Assembly (NCBI GenBank): GCA_013180625.2
Contig: SNVD02006330.1
Location: 124,001-188,000 of the forward strand
Origin: Boswellia sacra
Lineage: Eukaryota; Streptophyta; Magnoliopsida; Sapindales; Burseraceae
Direction of reading: 5' to 3'
Length of the DNA: 64,000 nt
Under the pieces are notes generated by a model. The model worked only from the letters and a program-made list of their open reading frames with translations. It was not told where the DNA came from and did no database searches. The translations under genes and the position numbers were made by a program. Shown piece by piece: positions 12,951 to 23,342 of the stretch (position 1 is its first letter; the number at the start of each line of letters is the position of its first letter).

Positions 12951-13043
12951 TCGTTCACACCAACCCATTTACGTCGGCTCTTAATGCCGCTGGAGATGAA
13001 TAACATATATAAGAATTGTTTTTGTAGTGTATGTTAGTGCTTT

Positions 13044-13340
13044 GCTATAATTCCAATTGTAAGTTTTGAAGCCATAGACGTAGTTACATAAGATAAAACT
13101 AAAGCAGTTATAACAAATGCAACGGCTAAACTAGACTGCATCCACAATCAGCCAAGTTGCAATTCATTATGATGTTTATGTTTATAAGGACTAAGACTTT
13201 ACAGTTAATGAAGCCTTACACTTCACTCACACTTACCTATCCTGTATAAATGTTTCTCTCTCTCCAAGAACTTCATCCATAGCAAACCGACTTCCTAAGC
13301 TGTCCTTCACTTCCCACAGTTTAAGTCCCACTTAAATATT
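13044..13340 (-). repeat. degenerate PBS and 5' LTR inner edge of copia-1
   Basis: On the minus strand TGGAATTATAGC (13055-13044) matches 9 of 12 bases of the initiator-Met primer site TGGTATCAGAGC used by copia elements. It lies between gag and a TG/CA-type edge at 13058 (plus strand TGTAAGTTTTG). The outer end of this LTR could not be found; the right coordinate is nominal. Confidence 0.45.
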
Positions 13341-14340
13341 ACAATTTTCCAAAGAGATAATCACGCTGTCTAGACATTCACAATCATGATAAAAGTAAAG
13401 TTTATCACTACTCAAGCTAAGATAATAGCTTGTATATAAAATTGATTAACTGGATAAACTAAAAGACTTCCTACATATATAGCAAAATACGTCAAACAGC
13501 CAACAATCATTATTGCATAAGGGTTCTTCAAGATATTATGAATAACGTTCAATGACCTGCATATCTTGAAGACTTTGGAAAGCTAAATCACATTAGGATA
13601 ATTCATGAGATATCAAGATCACTATCTTTTCCTAAAGTGAGATAAAATAAAAAACTTTTCAAACTTAAAACAACAGTTTTGAAGATATTTCCCAGTTTAG
13701 TTTGTTAAAAATGGAAAGTACTTAATGCAATATCAAATGTTTATTTTCTCCAAAATATCAATTCAGCAATGCCACATATATGTACACATGGCAAACCACG
13801 TGGTATTGTCCTAACAAAAATGAAAACACAAAAATACATAACCAAACACATTTGCTATTATTTATTTTTCTTGAAAAACACATAAACAAATCTTTAATTT
13901 TTATTTTAAAACAAAAATTAATTTTTAAAACAAAAACACAAATTCATAACCAAACGGGCCCTTATATAATCATAAAAATCTGTAGAAAGTTTTTACTAAT
14001 AAATCAAAATATAATACGGATAAATATTTAAATAAATTACTAATTCAAATAAATATAATTATTTAGTTAAAGCAATAATTTTATATGAGTTTATATTTTA
14101 GAAAAATCAAAATCATAAGTCAATGATTACCAATGTCAAAAGTAGATTTAAAGCACGTTGGATGAAACCATTGACCATTACAAGCAGTGTTCAGGTTCAA
14201 ACATCAATTCTTCTTCTAGTGGTGGCATTTCGATGAAAATGAACGATGGGAATTGGTGGCTTGAGTGTGTTACACAATACACATTCTTCTAGGCAGACAG
14301 TAGCAACAATAAGCAGCTAGCCCCATTGCTGGTCTCCTTG
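13341..14340. other. AT-rich DNA, no gene recognised
   Basis: There are no convincing coding frames. The segment ending CATAACCAAACGGGCCC near 13951 looks like the right terminal inverted repeat of a hAT or Harbinger-type MITE (reverse complement GGGCCCGTTTGGTTATG), but a left end was not identified. Confidence 0.35.
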
Positions 14341-14589
14341 ATTTCCTTAATATTTTCTATGTCTTTTAAACTTTTTTAATAAACGTAACTATTTAACTTA
14401 TTTTTATGAGAGTGAAGGCATACATTTCCTTAATATTTTCTATGTCTTTTAAACTTTTTTAATAAACGTAACTATTTAACTTATTTTTATGAGAGTGAAG
14501 GCATACATTTCCTTAATATTTTCTATGTCTTTTAAACTTTTTTAATAAACGTAACTATTTAACTCATTTTTATGAGAGTGAAGGCATAC
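14341..14589. repeat. three tandem copies of an 83-bp unit
   Basis: Units start at 14341, 14424 and 14507 (exact 83-bp spacing) with ATTTCCTTAATATTTTC. They are nearly identical; the third has one T-to-C change (AACTCATT). The near identity implies a recent expansion just left of CACTA element 2. Confidence 0.95.
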
Positions 14590-15787
14590 AGTGATGGCAG
14601 TCTCAACGATAATGGAGGGCTATACTATAGATAAAACTTTATCAGTTATGGATCATAGATAGATATTATTCCCTCCAAGAAGTGTTTCACTACAAGAAAA
14701 TAGGCCTTTTACGATAGGCCGAAACCGCAGTAAAAAATCTTCTACAACAAGCACACGACGATTTTAGGCTGTCGTATAAAATAACGCCGTAAAAACTCAT
14801 TTTACTTTTTACTACGGTTTTGACCCGCCGTAAAAATGATTTTACCGTAGTTATAGTGACCATCGTAGAAGTTTGTGGTTTGATGTAAAATTATTTACTG
14901 CAGGCTGGTAGCCCACCATTAAAAGCTGACGTAAAATTATTTACCGCAGACTGGTGGCTCGCCGTAAAAAGTCTGCTGGATGAAAAAGTTATCATCCAGT
15001 GCTAATGGGACAAATTTGAGAATTCATATCAAATTCAGTCAGTCAAAAGGACCCAGGAGCAACAAATAGTTATTAATTATATACTTATCCATTTCTTACA
15101 TCCAGAGTCAAGAGTAGTCAAAACACACATTAAATACAATACTATCTTAGAACAATTCAAGTTCCTATAGAGATATATAAGCTCCACAGCTACCAATTCA
15201 CTTAATATCTTGACAAGGTTTTACAACAATCATCATAATCATAGACTTTGTGGCAAACACAGGATATAGGACAGGAACTTTCTTCATGCAGAGAACGCAG
15301 AGGTGAGGTGAAAAGATAAGATCTCAACTATGAACCATCTGGTCACGATTTCCATCAAAACTACTCTCCTCCTTCCCACTCATGCAGACTTTTCCGTGCT
15401 GAATTTTGCAGCCAAACATGAAGGCAGACATATTGCTAAAGCACTCTGCTAAATTCTGTTCTTCGATTTCTCCAATCCTCTTGGAGCTGCAGACCAAGTC
15501 AAAATATACAGTTAAAAGAAAACAAAGGCCCGTTCATTAATCACAATGCAAAATGCAATCTAAGCTCGCATGCCAACATGAACAAGATAAAGTTTGATTC
15601 AATAGGGAAATTAATCTTTAGTGCTATGCTGAATGATCTTCTGAAAAATTATAAAGAACACCCATGACATCCATGACAGTTTTCTCTTGGCCAAAGAGAA
15701 AAAAAACACCCATGCATAGAAACGCATGCAAATATTTGTATATTATAAATGCGATAAAACATCAAATAAAAAATATAACACCGAGAC

Positions 15788-17050
15788 CGGGATTCCTGCC
15801 TTTACAAGTTGTCCAACAATAAAGATTGTTGGTATCTCCAGGTCAAGTAGCTCGTAGTCTAGGATGCTGTAATAAGTAAAATAGAGAAATAATAATTAAC
15901 AACACAACTAAAGGTTTCAAAATTTAACCGAAATTGAGAACTGAAGAAGAAAATGATCTATATGATTTTCACTTTCTTTTTTTCTTGCTTGATTCAAAAA
16001 AGGCCTCCCGGAAATTTAGCAACCCTGATAGATATGCACTATTTAATTGAAGTCATAGATTAATAACATGTTGCTTCTTTCATATTTTTCTGGCCATGTC
16101 TAATATGAGCACAAGAATTATGAAAACTAAGAGAATTGCGCCACAAGTTATGCAGAAGAGAATTACTTGCTACAAACAGCCCAGTGACGGACTCCTACAA
16201 GACGCTCGTGGAGAGCCTGTTGCACATCTTTCCTGTTAAGATAATTAACAGTTTCATCTTCCACACGGACATCTATTGTTTCACCAACTTACTGTAAACA
16301 AAAACAATCTCACACAAAATTAATTGAATGAGATTGAAACAGCTGAAACAGAATTCAAAGCAAATAGATTGATAAACAAATCGTATTTTGTACTCACCTA
16401 GGTAGAAAACATTTTGGATTGTGAAAGCACAGATGATATATAGACATCAAGAGTGACATCATATTTGTAAACAAATCTGCTGGTTTCTTTACTCACTTGG
16501 CTCATAACCCTTGAACAAATAGGGGAAACAGAGCCTCTATAATATTCACTAACATATCGTGAATAGTTATAGAAAGAAGTGAACATTGTGTATGTTGTAT
16601 ATGATATAAGTCCATAAGACCAGAATAATTCAGCCCTCGAGTTGAAATCAGTAGCAAATTCCAAAACTGGATTTCCTATCTGCAAGCAAAAAGTGTGTCA
16701 AAAAACTGTTTGGATCAGAGGAAATGTATCTTGGAAGTTAATTTCAAGAATTTACTACTCTCTTAAATTGTTTGACCACTCACAGCGATTCCTTTCAAAT
16801 TGAACAACTTCTGCTTCTTGTTGAATTCAAGAATAAGTTGGGCCAGTTGAGGTACATAGTGGCCTGGTTATGCATACAAAGAGTAAGTAAGTCCAATCTC
16901 AGTTATGAAAGTATGAAAATTAGATTCATCAGGAAAGCAAAAGATTACCAGCATAGCTCTCTCCTATAATGAACAAACTTCTGTTTCTGTATTGCAGAAT
17001 TTTTATAAGCCAATTCTGCAAGAACACCATATTGTCCCTTTATACAGGAA
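15788..17050 (-). pseudogene. serine carboxypeptidase-like gene fragment (captured)
   Basis: Five minus-strand exons keep GT/AG borders. ~17050-16949 encodes DNMVFLQNW and then RNRSLFIIGESYA, where GESYAG is the nucleophile-serine motif of peptidase family S10. 16863-16784 encodes GHYVPQLAQLILEFNKK. 16679-16398 encodes GNPVLEFATDFNSRAELFW and VSPICSRVMSQVSKETSRF. 16291-16167 encodes VEDETVNYLNRKDVQQALH. 15865-~15788 encodes ILDYELLDLEIPT and VKAGIPV. This matches the SCPL45/46-like group from family knowledge. The N-terminus and the catalytic Asp/His C-terminus are absent. It is a genomic capture inside CACTA element 2. Confidence 0.87.
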
Positions 17051-17473
17051 CCTCAAGAACAAGAAAACTAAAATCTGCATTGGTTTCATTAGGGCCACTA
17101 TAAGAGATCATTGACTTAAGCCTGGATGTTAGAAGTAAATGTATAAAGACACAAAAACCAGTGGTTTCTAATATCATCATAACTTCAAAGTCCTTATGTA
17201 TTGTGGTCTAACAAGACGCATTAAATGAATACATACATAGAATGAACCAAGACAAAAACTACAGCCACAACCAGGAAAGTAGTCAAGCAATGGAAAGATA
17301 GCATATTAAAAAAAATCCCAAATTATAGTAAGTAATGTAATTATATAATTGGACGCAATAAAAGGAGGTTGTCAATCATCACTTCAGTTAGCATGAAACA
17401 CACATTTTATGATCTGCTCATCCTGCTAAAACCCAGCACATAATAATAAGAAGTAAGGTTTAGTCTCTCTTAC

Positions 17474-17604
17474 CCATAAGTTACATAAGGCTCCACCTTC
17501 TGTAGCTTTTCTAATATGCCTTCACTAGCTCTGGCAAAGACACCAGTGAAGACTCTTCTCAATCTCAAGTTCTACAGGATCTACCTAGTTTTTGGGTGCA
17601 TGTC
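17474..17604 (-). pseudogene. RPL7: 60S ribosomal protein L7 exon fragment (captured)
   Basis: Minus-strand reading gives MHPKT, two stops, then LRLRRVFTGVFARASEGI and LEKLQKVEPYVTYG ending at a GTAAG donor. This is the conserved central block of plant eukaryotic uL30/RPL7 (family knowledge), and the exon border falls inside VTYG-YP. Only one exon is recognised. A further minus-strand stretch at ~17695-17780 (CKAEDEIELAFHYARTG) may be another captured exon that I cannot identify. Confidence 0.75.
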
Positions 17605-18229
17605 ACTTGTACTGAAAAAAATGGAGACATCAGAACCTCAATCAATTGAAGGCACAAATATTTAATAAATCACCACAGAAAATTAGTACTCAACCTACCC
17701 CTGTACGCGCATAATGAAAAGCAAGTTCGATTTCGTCTTCAGCTTTGCAGTTTTCGCCCACTTCCCCTACTGTTTAATTCGGATAAGGTCCAATTCCTGC
17801 ATAAAAAACACATTCATATGATAACATTGATTTACTACTTCAATTGAGAGTTTAGTTGCGTTTATTTTTGTATTTTGCTTTTTTATTTTTAAATTTTGAT
17901 AAAAATATTTACTTGATTTTAATTTTTTTAACATAGAAAGCGATATAAGACCAATTATTATTGTTCTAATTCAATCTGTTAACATTTATATCAACCAAAT
18001 CATACAAATTAAACAAAAAATCAAGAAATTAAATCAAAAGAGAGGAAGAGATACAAACCTGAGTGAGAGTGCAGGACGAGCAATCAGGCCTGGCCATCGT
18101 TTGTGATCCCAATCTCGTTGGCTTTGGTTTAGGCCTAAACTTTCTCTCCTCTCAACTAAATTTAATCTCCGCACTTACCCTTCTCATTCTCACATTTTAT
18201 TTTTCCCACGAACAAAACCCAACCAAATC

Positions 18230-18771
18230 ATGGATTTCCGTTCAATTTTCCACTGCAAGAAGAACCCAATTCACCATCTTCATCCTCCTCTCCCAACGGA
18301 TCCCAATCCCCTACGGACAACAAGCCCACGACGCCGTTTCGGAACCTCACCATCTCTGCCACCATCCCCCAGGTCCACGAGCTCGAGCAGGTCTTCAAGC
18401 GCTTCGACGTCAACGGCGAAGGCAAGATCTCTGCCTCAGAGCTCGGCTCCATCATGTCCAGCCTCGACCATAAGGCCACCGATGAGGAGCTCGACAAGAT
18501 GATGTGGGAAATCGACTCCAACGGCGATGGCTTTATCGACTTCAAGGAGTTCGTCGAGCTGAACACCAAGGGCGTCGATTCTGAGGAGATTATGGAGAAT
18601 TTGAATGACGCCTTCTCCGTTTACGACATCGATGGGAATGGATCCAGAACGGCAGAGGAACTGTACGAGGTGTTGAAGAGCCTGGGGGATGATTGTACGA
18701 TCGTCGAGTGCCGAAAAATGATAAGCGGAGTGGATAGCGACGACGATGAGACGATTGATTTTGAGGTGTGA
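18230..18771 (+). pseudogene. calmodulin-like EF-hand protein fragment (captured)
   Basis: The frame passing through 18454 reads HELEQVFKRFDVNGEGKISA, then EF-hand 2 with loop DSNGDGFIDFKE, EF-hand 3 with DIDGNGSRTAEE, and EF-hand 4 with DSDDDETIDFEV, followed at once by a stop. It most resembles plant CML25/26-type proteins, known as Ca2+ sensors. Defects: the probable start (ATG at 18230) is in another frame, so a frameshift lies upstream. EF3 has Arg where a hydrophobic residue is expected at loop position 8, EF4 lacks its central Gly, and the protein stops before the final helix. GC content is much higher than the surroundings. It lies within CACTA element 2 on the strand opposite to the other fragments. 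Confidence 0.85.
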
Positions 18772-19034
18772 GATTGGAGAGGGAATTTGAGAGATTTACA
18801 TTAGGGATTTGAGAGGGAAGGACGAGAGAGAGGGGTGGAGAAGGGTGCAAAAAAAAATGAATTAGAAAAATGATTTATATATTAAATAGGCTTTTTACTG
18901 TATACCTGAGTAAATGCAGTAAAAGTCCATATTTTTACTGTAGATGTGGTAACCCGTAACAGAATTGCAGTTTTTATCGTATTTTCGAAGGTATTGATAA
19001 ATAGATACAGTAAAAAACCTATTTTGTAGTAGTG

Positions 19035-19353
19035 ATTCTTGATTCTCCTCTCTGGCTGCTTTGAGATCCCGTGTAAGTTTAAGTTTGAGTTGCATAGCCA
19101 GTGAAAGTGCGATAAGCAAGATAGGAATAAAAAAGAATAGGGTCTTTTCTTTATATGGCTCTCTAGACTAGATAGATTTTCGTATTGATTAATATAACAT
19201 ATATAGATTGGAGGGCCTGCCTTCCTTAGTAGGTCTTATTGTTAAGATATGGATTTACCAAATTTATTTATTCTCCTTTATAATATTATTTCATTTCGGG
19301 CATTTCATTTCTTTTTCTTGGGTGAGGTACCACACATACACACACATACATAT

Positions 19354-19389
<36 letters not shown>

Positions 19390-20340
19390 GGAGATAATTT
19401 TAAAATATCAAAATTAAGATGAGTGTTTGAAAAATAACATGTTTTCAAATTTAAAATAAAATGTTATAACCACAAAATACATAATAGTATTTTTTTTGTT
19501 GAAGTAAAAAAAATATGTGTATTTCAAACTTAATTTTAATCCGCTTTTGACGTTACGATGCTGTATTGTTTCCATTCAAAATTTCGATTGAGGAATAACG
19601 TTGTTGACCAATAATTTCCAGGAACCCCCAAGTCTTTTTATTTTCATTATATTTTTTTTTCAGTTTCTTTTGAGTTACGAAAGTGGACCATGTGGTTGAT
19701 CAAATGTTTTGAATTATAATAAAGGAGCCAGCAAGAACAAGGCTCTATCTAATAAATAAGTTCACATTAAGAAAAGTTTTAATCGTGAAAAACATGCTAA
19801 TTGACAATGGTGACTTTTTAAATAAAGTGAGCCCTCCATTCATTAGTCTTTCATCACCCTTGGTCCTCTGTGCCACCTAACTTCTGTTTTTCGGGGAATA
19901 AATGGCTAGCTTAGCTAAAATGATAGAATACAACTATAACTTATCTAAAAATTTACAAAAATAACATGAAATAACTAAAATAGAATGGTTATTTTAGTAT
20001 TTAATAAGTTTATATTTTTCTATTGCTTGGCCAAATTGGATGAACAAACATGCAAAGATGTTTTTGACATACCGAAAATGACCCGTTGTCTCATTGTTGA
20101 TTAGGCAACAAAAAAAAAAAAACAAATAAAATTAAGATTAAACTATGTTTCAAATACCTCCTCCGTGGAATGAGTTAGTTTCTACTTATTCCAAAAATTT
20201 AAGTTAGATATATAAAAATTGTCCAATTAGTATTGTCAATTTTTAACATGCTCTCAATCCTCTCACGTGAAATATTATGATATTCTTAACTATATTTATA
20301 CATGGTATAAATATTTAATAAGTATCATGAATGGATTAAA
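19035..20340. other. AT-rich intergenic DNA
   Basis: Right next to the CACTA edge (19035-19110, minus) is a short coding-like stretch, LAMQLKLKLTRDLKAAREEN, that may be an exon disrupted by CACTA element 2; its family is not recognised. The rest, apart from the microsatellite, shows no genes. Confidence 0.3.
19331..19389. repeat. CA/TA compound microsatellite
   Basis: ACACATACACACACATACAT grades into an uninterrupted run of TA dinucleotides of about 30 bases. Confidence 0.95.
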
Positions 20341-20357
20341 ATATAAAATTGTCTAAC

Positions 20358-20552
20358 AATAATGTTACACTTATAAAATTTATATACGAAGTTTGTTTAC
20401 AAATTTGATGCAGTATCAAGTGAATGAAATGATGGATATAAAAAGTCAATATAAAAAATGTCGATGAGTCATGTGTTTTGAATGAATGATACCACATTAA
20501 TTTTATATACAAAATTTGTATACAAACAAACTTTGTAAATATAATATTAATC
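20358..20552. mobile_element. MITE-like inverted repeat 1
   Basis: The left arm AATGTTACAC...ATTTATATACGAAG and the right arm, reversed, TTAATATTATATTTACAAAG share an AT-rich inverted structure around ~90 bp of unrelated sequence. It resembles the better-preserved element at 20912 and may be the same family. The TSD is not clear. Confidence 0.4.
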
Positions 20553-20911
20553 AATCGTCTAATCATTTTAGTTTGTATATCATATCAAGAAATCACATGG
20601 TGTAAAAGTTTAAATAAATTGATGAAATGTATCATAGTATAATATTTTCAATTATTCTTTTTGACTCGTACACATAGATAGTGATAATATATGTACATGG
20701 TAGAATAGAGTTAGGAGAACTTTAAAGCCAAAATCGGTGATATATAATGTTGAAGTAGCTGGGGCAGTCGTACCTTGTGAGGAAAAATATTCACGTGCTT
20801 TGCTAAAACAGGAGAGATTGAGTAGCTGACAATTAAAGATTGACCAACCACCGCGAGCTAGGGTTTACGTAATGTTGGGGTTTAAATTAATATAATTTCT
20901 TTAAAAAAGTT

Positions 20912-21088
20912 GTAATGTTATACTTCCAAATTTTATATACAAATCTTTATTTATTTGTAAACTCTTATATATAAATTGATATGATAATATTTATTTAATC
21001 ATTTATTAAATGAATCAAACTTTATACATTTAATTGTCCAATCACTTTGGGATATAAACTTGTATATAAAATTTGTAACACTAAATTA
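20912..21088. mobile_element. MITE-like inverted repeat 2
   Basis: The left arm TGTTATACTTCCAAATTTTA continuing to TATACAA is inverted at the right end, where ATATAAAATTTGTAACACTA (reverse complement TAGTGTTACAAATTTTATAT) closes a ~177-bp unit. It has no coding capacity. The superfamily is not assigned. Confidence 0.5.
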
Positions 21089-22700
21089 TTGAACTCAAAA
21101 TCACAACTCAAGATGATATTAATTTTTATAAAATCTAAGGAAATTTCCTAAAACTAATATAATTAAATTATAATAATTAACTTTACAAAATTTTATTAAA
21201 TTAACCCTGTGTGACGTAACTTTTTGAGTTTATATATTAAAATATAATAGAAATCTTTTAAAAAATTATTAATTTTAATATATTTATAACACCCTTGGAT
21301 TTTTCTTAGCTATAAACCATACTGTGATCCAGAGGCTATCACTTATAATTGGTTCGTTAACGTTAATAGACCAATGTGATAACTAAATTAATCTAACTTT
21401 TTTCATTTGGATTTCGGTATATAAACTGATCATTCCTCTGTTTTACGGTCATCTTTAATAGAAGTTATTTGACGATAGAAAAGCTTTGTGGGAATTACTT
21501 TTTAACTTTATAGTGGATTTTCAAAAGCAAGTTTGGGTTGCTTTTAAAATTTTGATAATTTCTCAAGCTTATAAAAAACACACAAAAAAAAATTATAACA
21601 TATTATTTAAAATTTTTTAAAAATTTTAAAGATAATAAATGAAAATTATCGACATTGTTGTCCAATGGTGGCTTGTTATGGTCGTGGACACCTAATTTTC
21701 AAAATAATTAGGACAAGTCAATCTAGTCAACGTTGAAGGTTTCACTTCATAATCATACATGCCATTTAGCCGTAAAAGGTCGCAAAAGATTCAACATCAC
21801 TAACATATTTGTCTTTTATTTTTAAAAAATTTAAAATCAATTTTTAATTTCTTAATTTTTGTTAAATATGAATATATTTTTTGAGTTAATTAAAATTAAA
21901 TCTTTTATTTTCAAAATTATAAATTGATTTATAAGAACAAAGAATGTATATTTTGGGCATTTACATTCACCAATAATTTTTGAAAATTGTATTTACGAAA
22001 TATCGATAGAGAACTCTTGAAAAACAGATTAATTTTCTAAATACGATTTATTGGCCTAAAGATGTTCATAGGAGAAACCAATTTGTCCACATTTTTTAAT
22101 AAATGAATTATTTGTTTTTGAATCAAAGTGTCAATATCTTCGTCTAAAACGTCAAATATTTTATATTTTTTTTATTGTAATTTTTAGTTCATATTTATTT
22201 GGGGTCCAACTCTCCTTATGTTTGACCATTAGTCAAGTTTACCCTGCTCATACCTTCCCCCGAAAATGACCTCCCTTTATACATTTTATTTAAATTATTT
22301 TAAAATATGTTTTCTCTTAACAAACCGTTAAATTCCAGAATTTTCTTTTTTAAATTTCTTCTTATAAACAGCCCCACAAACCTCGTCAGTTTCAACATTT
22401 GTCCACTAATAATTATTTTTAAATCAAATGCAAGGCATTATCATTTTATTTGTCAAAAGTTTTTAAATTAGATTGAAAGTAGATATTATTTAAGTGGGAT
22501 TTAAAAAGTGTTTATGAATGAAAATTTTAAAGATGAATTTTGGTACTTTGTATTAGGCTTTAGGTCATTATAAAGTTAGATTTGAAATTGAAAACTCTTT
22601 TGAAAATGAAAATAATGAGGCCTTAGTTTGATTCTAGAATGCAAATTTCGTCCAAAAAAGGCCTAATTGGATTGGCAAGGATTATAGGGCCAAGAAGGCC
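21089..22700. other. AT-rich intergenic DNA upstream of the heat-shock gene
   Basis: No reading frame of interest and no repeat border was found. Long A/T runs dominate. The last ~100 bp become less AT-rich (GGGCCTGGGCTCGC) toward the promoter. Confidence 0.5.
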
Positions 22701-22774
22701 CAATGAGTCAATCATACAATTTGCTGGGTTTAGTTGGGCCTGGGCTCGCACAAAGGTTCAAAAGCCCACACAAA

Positions 22775-22820
22775 TTCTGGAAGGCACTAGAAATTAGTCA
22801 CCCTACTTTACACTATATAT
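22775..22820 (+). promoter_or_regulatory. heat-shock-element-like site and TATA box
   Basis: ATTCTGGAAG at 22774-22783 is an inverted nTTCnnGAAn pair, the core of a heat shock element, with a further GAA in ACTAGAAATT just downstream. TATATAT at 22814-22820 is a good TATA box ~80 bp before the start codon. Spacing fits heat-inducible expression; this is inferred from motif only. Confidence 0.55.
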
Positions 22821-22895
22821 CCTTCTCAGCTCACTTTCCTCTCTTGCCTTTCTTTTTTCTCGCAAACCAAACACAATCACACTATCACGAACAAC

Positions 22896-23342
22896 ATGTC
22901 GATCGTCCCAATCACCAATCAACAAGGCACAATTACGACTCCTTTCTCATTAGACAATTGGGATCCTTTCAGAAGCTTACTAGAAGAATTTCCGTTGGCT
23001 CTTGACATTTTTGAACCATTCATTGATTTCCCTTCGTTTTCCCCATGGTTTGGTTCCCATACCCAGTCCCAGATCAAGTGGAAGGAAACCCCAAGAGCCC
23101 ATGTCTTCAAAGCCTTCCTTCCGGGGCTAACTAGAGACCAAGTTATAGTGTTTATTGATGACGACAGGATGCTTCAAATAAGCACTGAAGATGGCAAATT
23201 CATGACCAGGTACAAGCTGCCTGAGAGTGCAAAGACAGATGAGGTTAGGGCTTCCATGGAGCATGGAGTGCTTACTGTCACAGTTGCTAAGGAGGAGGCA
23301 AGTAGGCCCACTGTTAGGGTGGTTGAAATCGCTGGAGAGTGA
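22896..23342 (+). CDS. cytosolic class I-like small heat-shock protein (HSP20), short dimerisation loop
   Basis: A complete intronless frame of 148 residues. Small heat-shock proteins are ATP-independent chaperones that hold unfolding proteins; class I members are cytosolic oligomers. Residues 1-25 (MSIVPI...FSLDNWDPF) match the class I N-terminal signature. The alpha-crystallin domain runs from about 58 (IKWKETPRAHVFKAFLPGL) to 145, with consensus II as MEHGVLTVTV (121-130). Between RMLQIS (91-96) and GKFMTRYKLPE (100-110), class I proteins normally have ~20 more residues forming the beta-6 dimerisation loop (GER...WHRVER); here only TED remains. No signal or transit peptide is seen. The ATG is the first in frame and lies ~75 bp after the TATA box. 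This is the only intact host gene recognised in the window. Confidence 0.93.
   Translation: MSIVPITNQQGTITTPFSLDNWDPFRSLLEEFPLALDIFEPFIDFPSFSPWFGSHTQSQIKWKETPRAHVFKAFLPGLTRDQVIVFIDDDRMLQISTEDGKFMTRYKLPESAKTDEVRASMEHGVLTVTVAKEEASRPTVRVVEIAGE

Larger units (their letters stand above)
9399..13029. mobile_element. CACTA transposon 1 carrying RPL13 exons
   Basis: The left end is CACTACA at 9399 and the right end TGTAGTG at 13029; the 3-bp TSD TAT stands at 9396-9398 and 13030-13032. This is the terminal and TSD signature of CACTA (En/Spm) elements. Both subterminal zones carry a TTACGTYGGCT-like motif (9483-9506, 12968-12979). At 3.6 kb with no transposase seen it is non-autonomous. It holds degenerate exons of ribosomal protein L13 on the minus strand. 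It separates copia-1 gag from its PBS. Confidence 0.85.
1..13340 (-). mobile_element. Ty1/copia retrotransposon 1, decayed and interrupted three times
   Basis: Reading the minus strand from right to left gives the copia order: primer-binding-site remnant (13044-13055), gag (9364 to ~7640), gag-pre-integrase and integrase (~7446-6640), reverse transcriptase (5850-5797, 3662-3126, then 1701 onward), RNase H (to ~870), polypurine tract (~140-151) and start of the 3' LTR at 137. Integrase lying before RT is diagnostic of Ty1/copia. Coding parts contain stops and frameshifts. Three insertions split it: solo LTRs at 1707-3125 and 3668-5791, and a CACTA element at 9399-13029; coding sense resumes exactly at each TSD. 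The 3' LTR continues beyond the left edge and I could not match it to a 5' LTR, so the right border is uncertain. Confidence 0.85.
14688..19034. mobile_element. CACTA transposon 2 carrying three host gene fragments
   Basis: The left end is CACTACAAGAAAATAGG (14688) and the right end CCTATTTTGTAGTAGTG (19034), inverted copies except for a 3-base TAG slip. Flanking triplets TTT and ATT are an imperfect TSD. Subterminal regions are packed with GTAAAAA-type motifs (14725-14970 and 18890-19020), as expected for transposase-binding arrays. The 4.35-kb interior has no transposase recognised but contains pieces of a serine carboxypeptidase-like gene, RPL7 and a calmodulin-like gene. Confidence 0.85.

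Noticed and set aside
13058..14690. Match between the copia-1 3' LTR (1-137) and a 5' LTR to the right of 13058
   Set aside because: Apart from the shared TGTAA/TTACA ends, I could not align the two stretches, so no LTR pair is claimed.
18230..18502. Plus-strand 90-codon frame MDFRSIFHCKKN... as a separate gene
   Set aside because: After the first residues it is the wrong frame of the calmodulin-like sequence; only the frame through 18454 gives EF-hands.
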